From Enterobacteriaceae bacterium (GTDB taxonomy: Bacteria; Pseudomonadota; Gammaproteobacteria; Enterobacterales; Enterobacteriaceae), in the NCBI GenBank assembly GCA_902363335.1, contig CABIZV010000005.1, positions 1-64,000 on the forward strand: a DNA stretch of 64,000 nucleotides, read 5' to 3'. The notes beneath the pieces were generated by a model. The model saw nothing but the letters and a program-made list of their open reading frames with translations, had not been told where the DNA came from and ran no database searches. Shown here one piece after another: positions 44,169 through 52,795 of the stretch (its first letter is position 1; each line of letters begins with the position of its first letter). The position numbers and the translations under genes are program-made.

Positions 44169-45359
44169 TTACAGGACTTTATGCGGGCCAAAACACTCGT
44201 AATGAATGTTCTCGTTCTTCACCCCTAATCCCACCAGCTGTTTGGCGGCAAACTGCATAAAGCCTACCGGGCCGCACAGATAAAACTGCATTGCCGGATC
44301 GCTGATTGCACCTTCCACCCGATTCAAATCCATCAGACCTGTACTATCGAACGCGCCTTTTACTTTATCGGCGGCGGTAGGTTCTCGATACCAGGTGTGC
44401 GCGGTGAAGTGAGGCAATGAACGCCCCAGCTCGCTGACTTCATCGGCAAACGCATGGACATCACCGTTTTCTGCCGCGTGGAACCAGTTAACCTGAGCGG
44501 TGTGGTGATTTTTCGCCAGCGTATCGAGCATCGCCAGCATCGGCGTCTGGCCCACGCCTGCGGAAATCAGCGTAACCGGCGTTTGGTCTGCCACATCCAT
44601 AAAGAAATCACCGGCTGGTGCCGCCAGATGGACGGTATCGCCTTCGCGCGCGTGATTGTGCAGCCAGCTGGAGACCTGACCGCCATCTTCGCGTTTCACC
44701 GCAATGCGGTAGCCTTTGCCGTCAGGCTTGCGGGTCAACGAGTATTGACGGATTTCCTGGAATTCAAAATCTTCTGGTTTCAACCAGACGGCCAGATATT
44801 GTCCGGGACGATAGTCAGCAACCGGCTGACCGTCGACCGGCTCCATCTCGAAGCTGGTAATCAGCGCGCTACGCGGCGTTTTCTTCACAATGCGGAATGC
44901 TCTGGTACCTTCCCAGCCGCCCGTTTTACTGGCGCTCTCCTGATAAATCTGCGCTTCACGATTAATAAACACGCCCGCCAGCACGCCGTACGCTTTGCCC
45001 CATGCATCCAGCACTTCCTGGCCCGGGCTGAACATCTCATCCAGCGTCGCCAGCAGGTGAGCGCCTACGATGTCGTATTGCTCAGGTTTAATCTGGAAGC
45101 TGGTGTGCTTCTGGGCAATTTTTTCGACCGCTGGCAGCAGGGCAGGTAGGTTTTCAATATTGCTGGCGTAAGCGGCAATGGCGTTGAACAGCGCTTCACG
45201 CTGGTCGCCGTTGCGCTGGTTGCTCATATTGAAAATCTCTTTCAGTTCCGGGTTATGGGCAAACATCCGGTCATAAAAGTGGGCGGTAAGTTTTGGGCCG
45301 GTTTCGACCAGAAGCGGAATGGTGGCTTTTACGGTGGCGATGGTTTGAGCATCTAGCAT
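44169..45359 (-). CDS. hmp: Flavohemoprotein (nitric oxide dioxygenase)
   Basis: It converts NO and O2 to nitrate with NAD(P)H, protecting against nitrosative stress. It has 396 residues. The globin domain (about 1-140) contains the proximal histidine near H85 in EKIAQKHTSFQ. The FAD domain has RQYSLTRKPDG, and the NAD domain has ISAGVGQTPMLAML. ATG 45359 gives the E. coli length; the frame extends three codons farther without support. It is divergent from glyA with an NsrR site in the promoter. Confidence 0.96.
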   Translation of the reverse strand: MLDAQTIATVKATIPLLVETGPKLTAHFYDRMFAHNPELKEIFNMSNQRNGDQREALFNAIAAYASNIENLPALLPAVEKIAQKHTSFQIKPEQYDIVGAHLLATLDEMFSPGQEVLDAWGKAYGVLAGVFINREAQIYQESASKTGGWEGTRAFRIVKKTPRSALITSFEMEPVDGQPVADYRPGQYLAVWLKPEDFEFQEIRQYSLTRKPDGKGYRIAVKREDGGQVSSWLHNHAREGDTVHLAAPAGDFFMDVADQTPVTLISAGVGQTPMLAMLDTLAKNHHTAQVNWFHAAENGDVHAFADEVSELGRSLPHFTAHTWYREPTAADKVKGAFDSTGLMDLNRVEGAISDPAMQFYLCGPVGFMQFAAKQLVGLGVKNENIHYECFGPHKVL

Positions 45360-45390
45360 GGCAGGCATCCTTTAAATGTTATCTATTGTT

Positions 45391-45408
45391 GCATGTTAAA
45401 TGCATCTT
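45391..45408 (-). promoter_or_regulatory. NsrR site in the hmp promoter
   Basis: On the minus strand AAGATGCATTTAACATGC matches the NsrR half-site AAGATGCYTTT, with a second, weaker inverted half. It lies 31 bp before the hmp start and overlaps the expected core promoter (TATTTTTAT just upstream). NsrR would repress hmp until NO damages its cluster. Confidence 0.75.
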
Positions 45409-45551
45409 ATAAAAATACCCCTGCTTTGTAAATGGTTCTTTGTCATATTGCGTTAATGCGGTTACAACATGAATTATTCACATCACAATCCTGAAAAGAA
45501 ATCCGTATGCCTGCGGAAGGTCTTTATTCCTCAACCCCTTGTATGGCTTGG

Positions 45552-45567
45552 AGGTAAACGTTTGCGT
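45552..45567 (+). promoter_or_regulatory. PurR operator of glyA
   Basis: AGGTAAACGTTTGCGT matches the PurR consensus ACGCAAACGTTTGCGT and, from memory, is the same as the E. coli glyA operator. It lies in the 325-bp hmp-glyA gap, 117 bp before the glyA start. No gene is visible in this gap. Confidence 0.85.
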
Positions 45568-45684
45568 AATTTCGTTTGTCAAGACCTGTTATCGCACAAC
45601 TAATCAGTTATACTGTTCGCCGTTGTCCCACAGGACTGCCTTTTTCAGGTCAAATTTTATTGTTAGCTGAGTCAGGAGATGCGG

Positions 45685-46938
45685 ATGTTAAAGCGTGAAA
45701 TGAACATTGCCGATTATGATGCCGAGTTATGGCAGGCTATGGAGCAAGAAAAAGTACGTCAGGAAGAGCACATTGAACTGATCGCCTCCGAGAACTACAC
45801 CAGCCCGCGCGTCATGCAGGCGCAGGGCTCTCAGCTGACCAACAAATATGCTGAAGGTTACCCAGGCAAGCGCTACTACGGTGGTTGCGAATACGTTGAT
45901 ATCGTTGAGCAACTGGCCATTGACCGTGCCAAAGAACTGTTTGGCGCAGACTACGCTAACGTCCAGCCACACTCCGGTTCCCAGGCTAACTTCGCGGTCT
46001 ACACCGCGCTGCTGCAGCCGGGCGATACCGTTCTGGGGATGAACCTGGCGCAGGGCGGTCACCTGACCCACGGCTCCCCGGTTAACTTCTCCGGTAAGCT
46101 GTATAACATCGTGCCTTACGGTATCGATGAATCCGGTAAGATTGACTACGAAGACATGGCTAAGCAGGCGCAGGAACACAAGCCGAAAATGATCATCGGT
46201 GGTTTCTCTGCTTATTCCGGCGTGGTTGATTGGGCAAAAATGCGTGAAATCGCTGACAGCATTGGCGCATACCTGTTTGTGGATATGGCACACGTTGCCG
46301 GTCTGATTGCCGCAGGCGTCTACCCGAACCCGGTTCCACACGCTCACGTTGTGACCACCACCACGCACAAAACCCTGGCGGGCCCACGCGGTGGCCTGAT
46401 CCTGGCAAAAGGTGGCGATGAAGAGCTGTACAAAAAACTGAACTCCGCCGTGTTCCCAAGCGCGCAGGGTGGCCCACTGATGCACGTTATCGCGGCAAAA
46501 GCGGTGGCGCTGAAAGAAGCGATGGAGCCAGAGTTCAAAGTTTACCAGCAGCAGGTAGCGAAAAACGCCAAAGCGATGGTGGAAGTGTTCCTGAACCGTG
46601 GTTACAAAGTGGTTTCTGGCGGTACTGAAAACCACCTGTTCTTGCTGGATCTGGTTGATAAGAACCTGACCGGTAAAGAAGCCGATGCCGCACTGGGCCG
46701 CGCAAACATTACCGTCAACAAAAACAGCGTACCAAACGATCCGAAGAGCCCGTTTGTCACCTCCGGGATCCGTATCGGATCGCCTGCGGTAACGCGTCGT
46801 GGCTTTAAAGAAGCGGAAGTGAAAGAGCTGGCTGGCTGGATGTGCGACGTGCTGGACAACATCAATGATGAAGCCAACATTGAGCGTATCAAAGCGAAAG
46901 TGCTGGATATCTGCGCACGCTTCCCGGTTTACGCGTAA
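45685..46938 (+). CDS. glyA: Serine hydroxymethyltransferase
   Basis: A PLP enzyme that interconverts serine and glycine with tetrahydrofolate and supplies one-carbon units. It has 417 residues. The PLP lysine is in VVTTTTHKTLAGPRGG (about K229), and HSGSQAN contacts the cofactor. ATG 45685 has AGGAG six bases upstream; ATG 45679 directly abuts that site and is unlikely. It is monocistronic with a PurR-controlled promoter. Confidence 0.97.
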   Translation: MLKREMNIADYDAELWQAMEQEKVRQEEHIELIASENYTSPRVMQAQGSQLTNKYAEGYPGKRYYGGCEYVDIVEQLAIDRAKELFGADYANVQPHSGSQANFAVYTALLQPGDTVLGMNLAQGGHLTHGSPVNFSGKLYNIVPYGIDESGKIDYEDMAKQAQEHKPKMIIGGFSAYSGVVDWAKMREIADSIGAYLFVDMAHVAGLIAAGVYPNPVPHAHVVTTTTHKTLAGPRGGLILAKGGDEELYKKLNSAVFPSAQGGPLMHVIAAKAVALKEAMEPEFKVYQQQVAKNAKAMVEVFLNRGYKVVSGGTENHLFLLDLVDKNLTGKEADAALGRANITVNKNSVPNDPKSPFVTSGIRIGSPAVTRRGFKEAEVKELAGWMCDVLDNINDEANIERIKAKVLDICARFPVYA

Positions 46939-46956
46939 TCGCTAACCGTAAGATGC

Positions 46957-46984
46957 AAAAAAGGCCGCGAAAGCGGCCTTTTTT
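46957..46984 (+). terminator. Terminator after glyA
   Basis: The stem AAGGCCGC (46961-46968) pairs with GCGGCCTT (46973-46980) over a GAAA tetraloop, flanked by A and T runs. It probably works in both directions. Confidence 0.85.
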
Positions 46985-46986
46985 AT

Positions 46987-47055
46987 GCCTGATGGCGGCT
47001 GCGCCCTATCAGGCCTACCTCGTTTGTAGGCCCGATAAGCGTTGCGCCATCGGGC
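46987..47055. repeat. Pair of inverted REP units
   Basis: GCCTGATGGCGGC...TATCAGGCCTAC (46987-47018) and GTAGGCCCGATAAGC...GCCATCGGGC (47026-47055) are opposed REP units. They lie between convergent glyA and yphA. Confidence 0.8.
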
Positions 47056-47060
47056 AATTA

Positions 47061-47483
47061 TCAGCGCCTGTCTAACGAAATTTTGCCCGGCCCGACAATC
47101 GCCAGCAGCAGGAAACCGCCTGCAATACTGATGTTTTTATAGAAGTTAATCATATTCGGCATCACCGCATCACCGGTCATATCCCAGTAATGGTGCCCGA
47201 TAACGGCCGTCCCTAGGGTGTAGAAAACAAAAATCACCGCCAGCGGACGCGTAAAGAAGCCGAGGATCACCAGAATCACCGCCGGAACCTCCATCACAAT
47301 GGCAATAATCGCTGCCAGCGAAGGCATCGGCGCGCCCGTTGATGCCATATATTGCACCGTGCCGTCGAAGTTGAGCATTTTGGGATAGCCAGAAAGGATA
47401 AACAGCAACACGAGAGCGATACGCGCGATGAGCAACATGAGGTCGCGTGATGCGCCAAAATCAAAATAACGGATTGAGTTCAT
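47061..47483 (-). CDS. yphA: DoxX-family inner-membrane protein YphA
   Basis: A 140-residue DoxX-family membrane protein with four hydrophobic segments (about 15-32, 53-70, 74-92 and 115-133). It closely resembles E. coli YphA, including TGAPMPSLAAI and AVIGHHYWDMTGDAVMPNMINF. Its function is unknown. In K-12 it is separated from glyA by yphB-H, which are absent here. Confidence 0.88.
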   Translation of the reverse strand: MNSIRYFDFGASRDLMLLIARIALVLLFILSGYPKMLNFDGTVQYMASTGAPMPSLAAIIAIVMEVPAVILVILGFFTRPLAVIFVFYTLGTAVIGHHYWDMTGDAVMPNMINFYKNISIAGGFLLLAIVGPGKISLDRR

Positions 47484-47649
47484 GTGAATGCCATTGGGTA
47501 AGTACGTGTGATTTAAACGTAATACACAATTTTGCGAACCGCCACACCAGGCAAATAATTCCGTTTTCGGGATGGGCGCATGGCTTAACTTTGATGCCCG
47601 GTTATATGAATAATTTTAATACCGGGCAGGTGGTTTTTCGGCCAGACGC

Positions 47650-47844
47650 TCAGCGCGAGGCTTTGAGGATCGGATCACACTTTGCGCTGCTGGCCTGACC
47701 GTTACCGCTGATGGACGCCTGAATACATTCCTGATAATCCAGCGATGAGACGGTTTCATTGCCATTATGCGTCTGCGGCGATGGCGGGTTATTAGCGCAA
47801 CCTGCCAGCGTGAAAATAACGATGAGAGAGAATAGAGATTTCAT
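47650..47844 (-). CDS. Small predicted lipoprotein, function unknown
   Basis: A 64-residue protein with a signal sequence ending in the lipobox LAGC (cysteine at residue 16). The mature 49 residues include two cysteines (CIQASISGNGQASSAKC) that could form a disulfide. AGGA lies 6 bases before the ATG. I do not recognise it as a named family. It lies between yphA and hcaT in the region that is shortened relative to K-12. Confidence 0.7.
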   Translation of the reverse strand: MKSLFSLIVIFTLAGCANNPPSPQTHNGNETVSSLDYQECIQASISGNGQASSAKCDPILKASR

Positions 47845-47944
47845 ACTTATTCCTGATTAGGGATATTCGTGCTACCAGTGTGCCCCGGTGCTCAATAATG
47901 GGCAGTAACCAATTGTGCCTATGAATCGACGTGGTCGGCTGAGT

Positions 47945-47966
47945 AAAGGTGATGTACATCACATTT
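47945..47966 (+). promoter_or_regulatory. CRP site upstream of hcaT
   Basis: The core GGTGATGTACATCACA is nearly palindromic and fits the CRP consensus TGTGA-N6-TCACA at all but one or two positions. It is centred about 90 bp before the hcaT ATG, in the 201-bp gap divergent from the lipoprotein gene. Either gene could be controlled. Confidence 0.65.
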
Positions 47967-48045
47967 ATTTGCTAAGCCAGAAGGGTAATGCTCATCAGAG
48001 TATGGTGTGAGTCAGTAAACTATCGCCTCCATAACGGGAGGACCC

Positions 48046-49182
48046 ATGGTTTTGCACTCCACGCGCTGGCTGGCGCTCAGCTATTTTACCTACTTCTTTA
48101 GCTACGGTATTTTTCTGCCTTTCTGGAGCGTCTGGCTCAAAGGCGCGGGGCTAACACCTGAAACCATCGGAATGTTGCTAGGCGCAGGGCTGGTGGCCCG
48201 TTTTCTCGGCAGTCTGCTTATCGCGCCGCGCGTCAGCGACCCCTCCAGGCTCATTCGCGTGCTGCGCATTCTGGCGCTGATGACCTTACTGTTCGCGCTG
48301 ATGTTCTGGGCCGGAACCCACGTGGCCTGGCTGATGGTGGTGATGATTGGCTTCAACCTTTTCTTCTCGCCGCTCGTACCGCTAACGGATGCGCTGGCAA
48401 ATACCTGGCAAAAACAGATAACCATGGACTATGGCCGGGTTCGGCTGTGGGGCTCCATCGCTTTTGTGATAGGTTCCGCGCTGACCGGCAAACTGGTGAG
48501 TCTCTACGGTTATCAGACGATTTTGCTGATGCTAAGCCTTGGTATCGCTTCTATGCTGCTGGGAATGTTGCTAAAACCGTCGGTGATGCCGCTGGGGGAA
48601 TCTCGCCATCAGGAGTCCGTCGGTTGGTCGGCCTGGCGTCGCCTGGTCTCGCTCAACTGGCGTTTTCTGGCCTGCGTCAGTCTGTTGCAAGGCGCGCACG
48701 CCGCCTATTATGGCTTCAGCGCCATTTATTGGGAGGGGGCCGGATATTCGGCGTCAGCGATTGGTTATTTATGGTCGTTAGGCGTCGTGGCGGAAGTGGT
48801 GACATTTGCGCTCAGCAAAAAAGTTTTCCGTCGCTTCAGCGCCCGCGACCTGCTCTTACTGTCGGCGGTTTGTGGCGTGATTCGCTGGGGGCTTATGGGC
48901 TGGAGTACAAGCCTGCCGTGGCTGATACTGATCCAGATTCTTCACTGCGGAACCTTCACCGTCTGCCATCTGGCGGCGATGCGCCATATTGCGGCGCGTC
49001 AGGGCAGTGAGGTGATCCGCCTTCAGGCCGTCTACTCGGCGGTGGCAATGGGCGGCAGTATCGCGGTGATGACCATGTTCTCCGGTTTCCTGTACCAGCA
49101 TCTGCATCAGGGGCTGTTCTGGGTGATGGCGCTGGTGGCGCTTCCGGCGGTGGTATTGCGGCCGAAAGCGGTGACGGGTTAA
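48046..49182 (+). CDS. hcaT: 3-phenylpropionate-type MFS transporter HcaT
   Basis: A 378-residue inner-membrane carrier of the phenylpropionate permease family (MFS). The N-terminus WLALSYFTYFFSYGIFLPFWSVWL and the motif DYGRVRLWGSIAFVIG match HcaT of E. coli (379). Twelve hydrophobic segments can be followed. The hca dioxygenase operon that adjoins it in K-12 is missing from this window, so the substrate may differ. Its stop overlaps the convergent csiE gene by 4 bases. Confidence 0.88.
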   Translation: MVLHSTRWLALSYFTYFFSYGIFLPFWSVWLKGAGLTPETIGMLLGAGLVARFLGSLLIAPRVSDPSRLIRVLRILALMTLLFALMFWAGTHVAWLMVVMIGFNLFFSPLVPLTDALANTWQKQITMDYGRVRLWGSIAFVIGSALTGKLVSLYGYQTILLMLSLGIASMLLGMLLKPSVMPLGESRHQESVGWSAWRRLVSLNWRFLACVSLLQGAHAAYYGFSAIYWEGAGYSASAIGYLWSLGVVAEVVTFALSKKVFRRFSARDLLLLSAVCGVIRWGLMGWSTSLPWLILIQILHCGTFTVCHLAAMRHIAARQGSEVIRLQAVYSAVAMGGSIAVMTMFSGFLYQHLHQGLFWVMALVALPAVVLRPKAVTG

Positions 49183-50456
49183 GTCTCCAGTATTTTACAA
49201 ATATGCTGCTGTTGATGCTCGCTGAGCGGCTGTTCGGCATGGATCAGCGGCGGCGAGAACAGCGGCAGCGCGATGGCATAGGGCGAGATGATGAGCGTGC
49301 TGTCTTTCGGTGCGCCCTCAGTCTGAAACGTATGTGCCGCCAGATACTTCACGTTGAGCGGCAGCAGGGTCAGCTCCCGCAGCTGCTGCTCAATCTCCTG
49401 CTCAAGCGCGGGGTTGTCACCGGTCAATAACACCACCTGTTTTTCATGTAACTCACTCTCCCGCATAAGGCCCGCGCCAAAAATCACCGCAATTAAGGCC
49501 ACTTCATTATCGCTAAAACGCAGGGTGTAACGGCTCTCAAAATCGGTTAATGCCTCACGGGTGGTACGGATCAGGCGGGGGTAGAGGTGGTGGATCTCCT
49601 CCGGCAGGTTGTTATCGATCCCAATGTCAAAAACGCAGCGATTCAGCGCCTGCGAGAGATGGACATAAAGATGGTTATGCAGGCTATGCTCGTCGGTAAA
49701 GCGGCAGCCTGCGCGCGAGCCAAAACTCTCGACGAGACGCGAGACCGCCAGATGGAGCTGTCGGTCCTGTTCGCGACCGTCATAGTGTGGATGGGGAATT
49801 CTCAGCAGCATAAAGAGCAGCGCCAGAAAATGCTGCTCGTTTGGATTGGGCGTTTGCATAACACGTCGCTGCCAGTGATGGACGATATCAGCCGATATCT
49901 GATATTCCACCGTCGATTGGGTCCAGGCACTTTGCAGCACGCTGAGCTGCGGGCTTATGCCTTGATGATGCTGCAAAAGACAATACTGAAGGTAGAGGCG
50001 TAAAAATTGCCCATCCCGAGACTCGAACTCGCGTTGTAGTCCGCGCGCGCAGCGATTGACCAGCGCCTGTAGGTTGGTTTCGTCATAGAGCGTCCGGGCA
50101 ATTTTGAGCTGTTTGAGCTGCGTTTTGATTGCCGGTGTAAAATGATGGGCAACGAAATCTGGGCACAGACGCAACGCGCGGCGCAGCCAGTGCAGTAAGC
50201 ACAGACGCAGGTCGAGGTGGGTGCCTTCAATCCGATAGCAGCCATTCGCCAGGGTGGCGATCGCCAAACGATGGTAACGCTCGATCTCCAGGCTCGCCTC
50301 AACGATATCTTGCCGGACGGTTGAAACATCGACATTATTCACTTTGCCAATATATTCCGGCGTAATGGAATGCCCTGGGAGATACAGCATCAGCAGCGCC
50401 TGGCAGCGGCGCTGCGGACTGGAAAGCACAGATGGGGGTTCGAGTACGCTCATCAT
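49179..50456 (-). CDS. csiE: Stationary-phase-inducible protein CsiE
   Basis: A 425-residue protein of the CsiE family (E. coli 426), related to PRD-containing antiterminators or regulators. The N-terminus MMSVLEPPSVLSSPQRRCQ and the segment ALNRCVFDIGIDNNLPEEIHHLYPRL correspond to the family, the latter within a PRD-like domain (about 265-370). Its biochemical role is unknown. In E. coli it is induced by CRP and RpoS under carbon starvation. Confidence 0.9.
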   Translation of the reverse strand: MMSVLEPPSVLSSPQRRCQALLMLYLPGHSITPEYIGKVNNVDVSTVRQDIVEASLEIERYHRLAIATLANGCYRIEGTHLDLRLCLLHWLRRALRLCPDFVAHHFTPAIKTQLKQLKIARTLYDETNLQALVNRCARGLQREFESRDGQFLRLYLQYCLLQHHQGISPQLSVLQSAWTQSTVEYQISADIVHHWQRRVMQTPNPNEQHFLALLFMLLRIPHPHYDGREQDRQLHLAVSRLVESFGSRAGCRFTDEHSLHNHLYVHLSQALNRCVFDIGIDNNLPEEIHHLYPRLIRTTREALTDFESRYTLRFSDNEVALIAVIFGAGLMRESELHEKQVVLLTGDNPALEQEIEQQLRELTLLPLNVKYLAAHTFQTEGAPKDSTLIISPYAIALPLFSPPLIHAEQPLSEHQQQHICKILET

Positions 50457-50572
50457 CTGTTGTTATCCAGCAGCAGGTAGTAGCAATAAGCGTAGACAAA
50501 AGATAACGACAGCTAATGGGCTTTCGCTAAGGAATGCTGGCGGCGGTCACAGAATTTTTCACTGAGGAACCG

Positions 50573-51211
50573 ATGAAGAGAGTGAAACAATGCGTGGTTC
50601 TGGTATTTCTTGCGGTTTTATCGCTAAGCGCCCGCGCCCACCCGCACAGTTTTATCACCATCACTAACCAACTGGTGGTCAGCGACGGCCAGCTTACCGG
50701 CATGAAAATGCGCTGGGTGATGGACGAATTAACCTCGGCCGATCTGTTGTATGACGCCGGTAACGCTAAACCGGGTGATGAAGTATGGAAAAAGCTGGCG
50801 GCAGAAGTGATGGCTAACGTGCTGGGGCAGCACTATTTCACTGAATTCTGGCATGAGGGTAAAAAGGTGAAGTTTGAGAATCTACCCACGGCTTACGGTC
50901 TGGCACGGCAGGGGCATCAGGCGGTATTGACCTTTACGTTACCGCTGGCGACGCCGCAAAAGCTTGCCGGTCAGACCTTCACGTTCTCGACCTTCGATCC
51001 CTCCTACTATGTTGATATGAGCTATGAGAAGGACGGGGATGTTGCATTTCCCCCTGATTTTACCGGCTTGTGTAAAGTCAGTGTCCATACGCCAAAGCCT
51101 AATGAAGATATGCTCTCGTACGCGCAGTCGCTCGATAAAAAAGATGCACCAGAAGAAGATATGGAGCTCGGTAAACAATTTGCCCAGAAGGTGACCGTGC
51201 AATGTCAGTGA
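50573..51211 (+). CDS. DUF1007 periplasmic protein, ZevA-like
   Basis: A 212-residue exported protein. A Sec signal peptide ends around residue 22 (LSARA), followed immediately by HPHSFITI, a likely metal-binding N-terminus. The family is DUF1007. Haemophilus influenzae ZevA belongs to it and binds zinc. I start at ATG 50573 after GAGGA; the frame extends 13 codons upstream without support. It overlaps the NicO-type gene by 10 bases. K-12 lacks this pair here. Confidence 0.82.
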   Translation: MKRVKQCVVLVFLAVLSLSARAHPHSFITITNQLVVSDGQLTGMKMRWVMDELTSADLLYDAGNAKPGDEVWKKLAAEVMANVLGQHYFTEFWHEGKKVKFENLPTAYGLARQGHQAVLTFTLPLATPQKLAGQTFTFSTFDPSYYVDMSYEKDGDVAFPPDFTGLCKVSVHTPKPNEDMLSYAQSLDKKDAPEEDMELGKQFAQKVTVQCQ

Positions 51212-52182
51212 TTTCCGTGAGCAAACGTCCTTCACGCCGCTGGTTATCGCTGTGGCCGCTGCTGCTGTTTATGGTTGCCGCCGCCGTCGGTCTGCTGTGG
51301 TTGTGGCAATTCTGGCCGCAGGTGATGATGAAAAGCGTTATCTGGCAGCGCGACGTTAACCAGCAGATGAGCGGCCTGTTACAAGCCGTAGCAGCGAATC
51401 CGGGACAGGCGGGCGGTGCGTTATTACTGTTCAGTTTTGTTTATGGCGTGCTGCATGCGCTGGGGCCTGGACATGGCAAAGTGGTTATCACCACCTGGCT
51501 TGCCACCCATCCATCAAAACTGAAGTCGAGTATCGCTCTGACGCTGGCGGCTTCATTATTGCAAGGACTGGTCGCCATCGCTCTGGTGGTCGTGGTGCTC
51601 ACCCTTTTGCAACTTCCGGCACGTCAGTTACATCTGAGTAGCTTCTGGTTAGAGAAGGGCAGTTACGCGCTGGTGGGCGTCCTCGGATTATTGCTGTGCT
51701 GGCGGGCGCTGAAAAAGCTGCGCGCGCTGCTACGAAAACCCAAATTCACCGCGTTTACGCCGCATCATGTTCACCATGATGACTGCGGCTGTGGTCACCA
51801 GCATATGCCCAACCCTGAGCAGTTGAGGGAAGGCGATGACTGGCGCGCCAGGCTGATGATCGTGTTGTCGATGGGAATGCGCCCGTGTTCCGGGGCGATT
51901 ATGGTGCTGCTATTCAGTAAAGTGATTGGCGTCTTTGCCTGGGGAGTCGTTTCGGCGCTGGCGATGGCGGCAGGAACATCTCTAACCATCACTTCACTGG
52001 CGCTACTGGTGCATGCCTTCCGAACGCTTGCGGTAAAGCTTGGCGGGCATAAAACACCGGTGCTTTGGCGCCAAATTGGCTGGAGTACGCTGGCTTTAGC
52101 GGGGGGCGTCATTTTAGTAGTGGCGGCAGTGGTGATGTGGGGAAGTGCGGTGCCAGTGGCGAGAGGAATCAGGCCGTTCTAA
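51202..52182 (+). CDS. NicO/HupE-type metal-ion transporter, ZevB-like
   Basis: A 326-residue inner-membrane protein of the nickel/cobalt transporter superfamily that includes RcnA and ZevB. Features are TM1 at about 15-37, the signature HALGPGHGKVVITTW (about 87-101), a histidine/cysteine-rich cytoplasmic loop HHVHHDDCGCGHQH (about 190-205), the second signature SMGMRPCSGAIMVLLF, and further helices. The ion could be Ni, Co or Zn. It is coupled to the DUF1007 gene by overlap. Confidence 0.83.
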   Translation: MSVISVSKRPSRRWLSLWPLLLFMVAAAVGLLWLWQFWPQVMMKSVIWQRDVNQQMSGLLQAVAANPGQAGGALLLFSFVYGVLHALGPGHGKVVITTWLATHPSKLKSSIALTLAASLLQGLVAIALVVVVLTLLQLPARQLHLSSFWLEKGSYALVGVLGLLLCWRALKKLRALLRKPKFTAFTPHHVHHDDCGCGHQHMPNPEQLREGDDWRARLMIVLSMGMRPCSGAIMVLLFSKVIGVFAWGVVSALAMAAGTSLTITSLALLVHAFRTLAVKLGGHKTPVLWRQIGWSTLALAGGVILVVAAVVMWGSAVPVARGIRPF

Positions 52183-52230
52183 GGTTGGCGGGGCACCGAA
52201 AATGACCCGCGATTAAACGCCTGAAATAAA

Positions 52231-52659
52231 TTAATTCAGCTTATAGTCCAGCGTAATTTCTGCTTTCAATAGCTGCGATACCGGGCAACCCGCTTTCGCC
52301 TTCTGAATAATGCCATCGAACTGTTGTGGGTCGATACCCGGTACTTTGACCTGGCTTTGCAGTGCAATTTTAGTAATCGCAAAACCGCCATCTTTTTTAT
52401 CAAGCGAAACATCCGCGGTGGTATCAATGGTATCGGCGGTGTAGCCCGCTTCTCCCAGCATCAGCGATAGCGCCATTGAGAAACAAGCCGCATGAGCCGC
52501 GCCGATAAGCTCCTCCGGGTTGGTGCCCTTCGCGCCTTCAAAGCGGGTGTTAAAGCCGTAAGGTTGCTGGTTAAGAACGCCACTTTCGGTAGAGACCGTC
52601 CCTTTCCCGTGTTTGATATCACCTGACCAGTGCGCTGAACCGTGTTTATGAATTGTCAT
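52231..52659 (-). CDS. osmC: Organic hydroperoxide reductase OsmC
   Basis: A 142-residue cytosolic peroxidase of the OsmC/Ohr family. Redox cysteines are C59 (GAAHAACFSM) and C125 (AGCPVSQ). The N-terminus MTIHKHGSAHWSGDIK and overall sequence match E. coli OsmC rather than Ohr. In K-12 osmC lies elsewhere on the chromosome, so its place between zevB and suhB is notable. Confidence 0.9.
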   Translation of the reverse strand: MTIHKHGSAHWSGDIKHGKGTVSTESGVLNQQPYGFNTRFEGAKGTNPEELIGAAHAACFSMALSLMLGEAGYTADTIDTTADVSLDKKDGGFAITKIALQSQVKVPGIDPQQFDGIIQKAKAGCPVSQLLKAEITLDYKLN

Positions 52660-52746
52660 CTTCGTTCTCCTTTTGGCTTACAAAGGATTAAGTATAGACG
52701 ACGGATTCAGGCGTAACGTGAACCGAGATAATTCTGGGGAAGGGGC

Positions 52747-52775
52747 AAAAAAAAGAGGCTCGTGAACGAGCCTCT
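52747..52775 (-). terminator. Terminator after suhB
   Basis: The stem AGAGGCTCG (52754-52762) pairs with CGAGCCTCT (52767-52775) over TGAA. Eight T follow on the minus strand. Confidence 0.85.
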
Positions 52776-52795
52776 TTATGATCTGTTGTCTGGAC

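Noticed and set aside
45470..45480. TGAATTATTCA as a possible MetR site in the hmp-glyA gap
   Set aside because: MetR sites have TGAA-N5-TTCA. This has a 3-base spacer, so the match is too weak to claim.
45727..46635. A 302-codon frame antisense to glyA
   Set aside because: Mirror of a highly biased gene. No domain or plausible ribosome-binding site.
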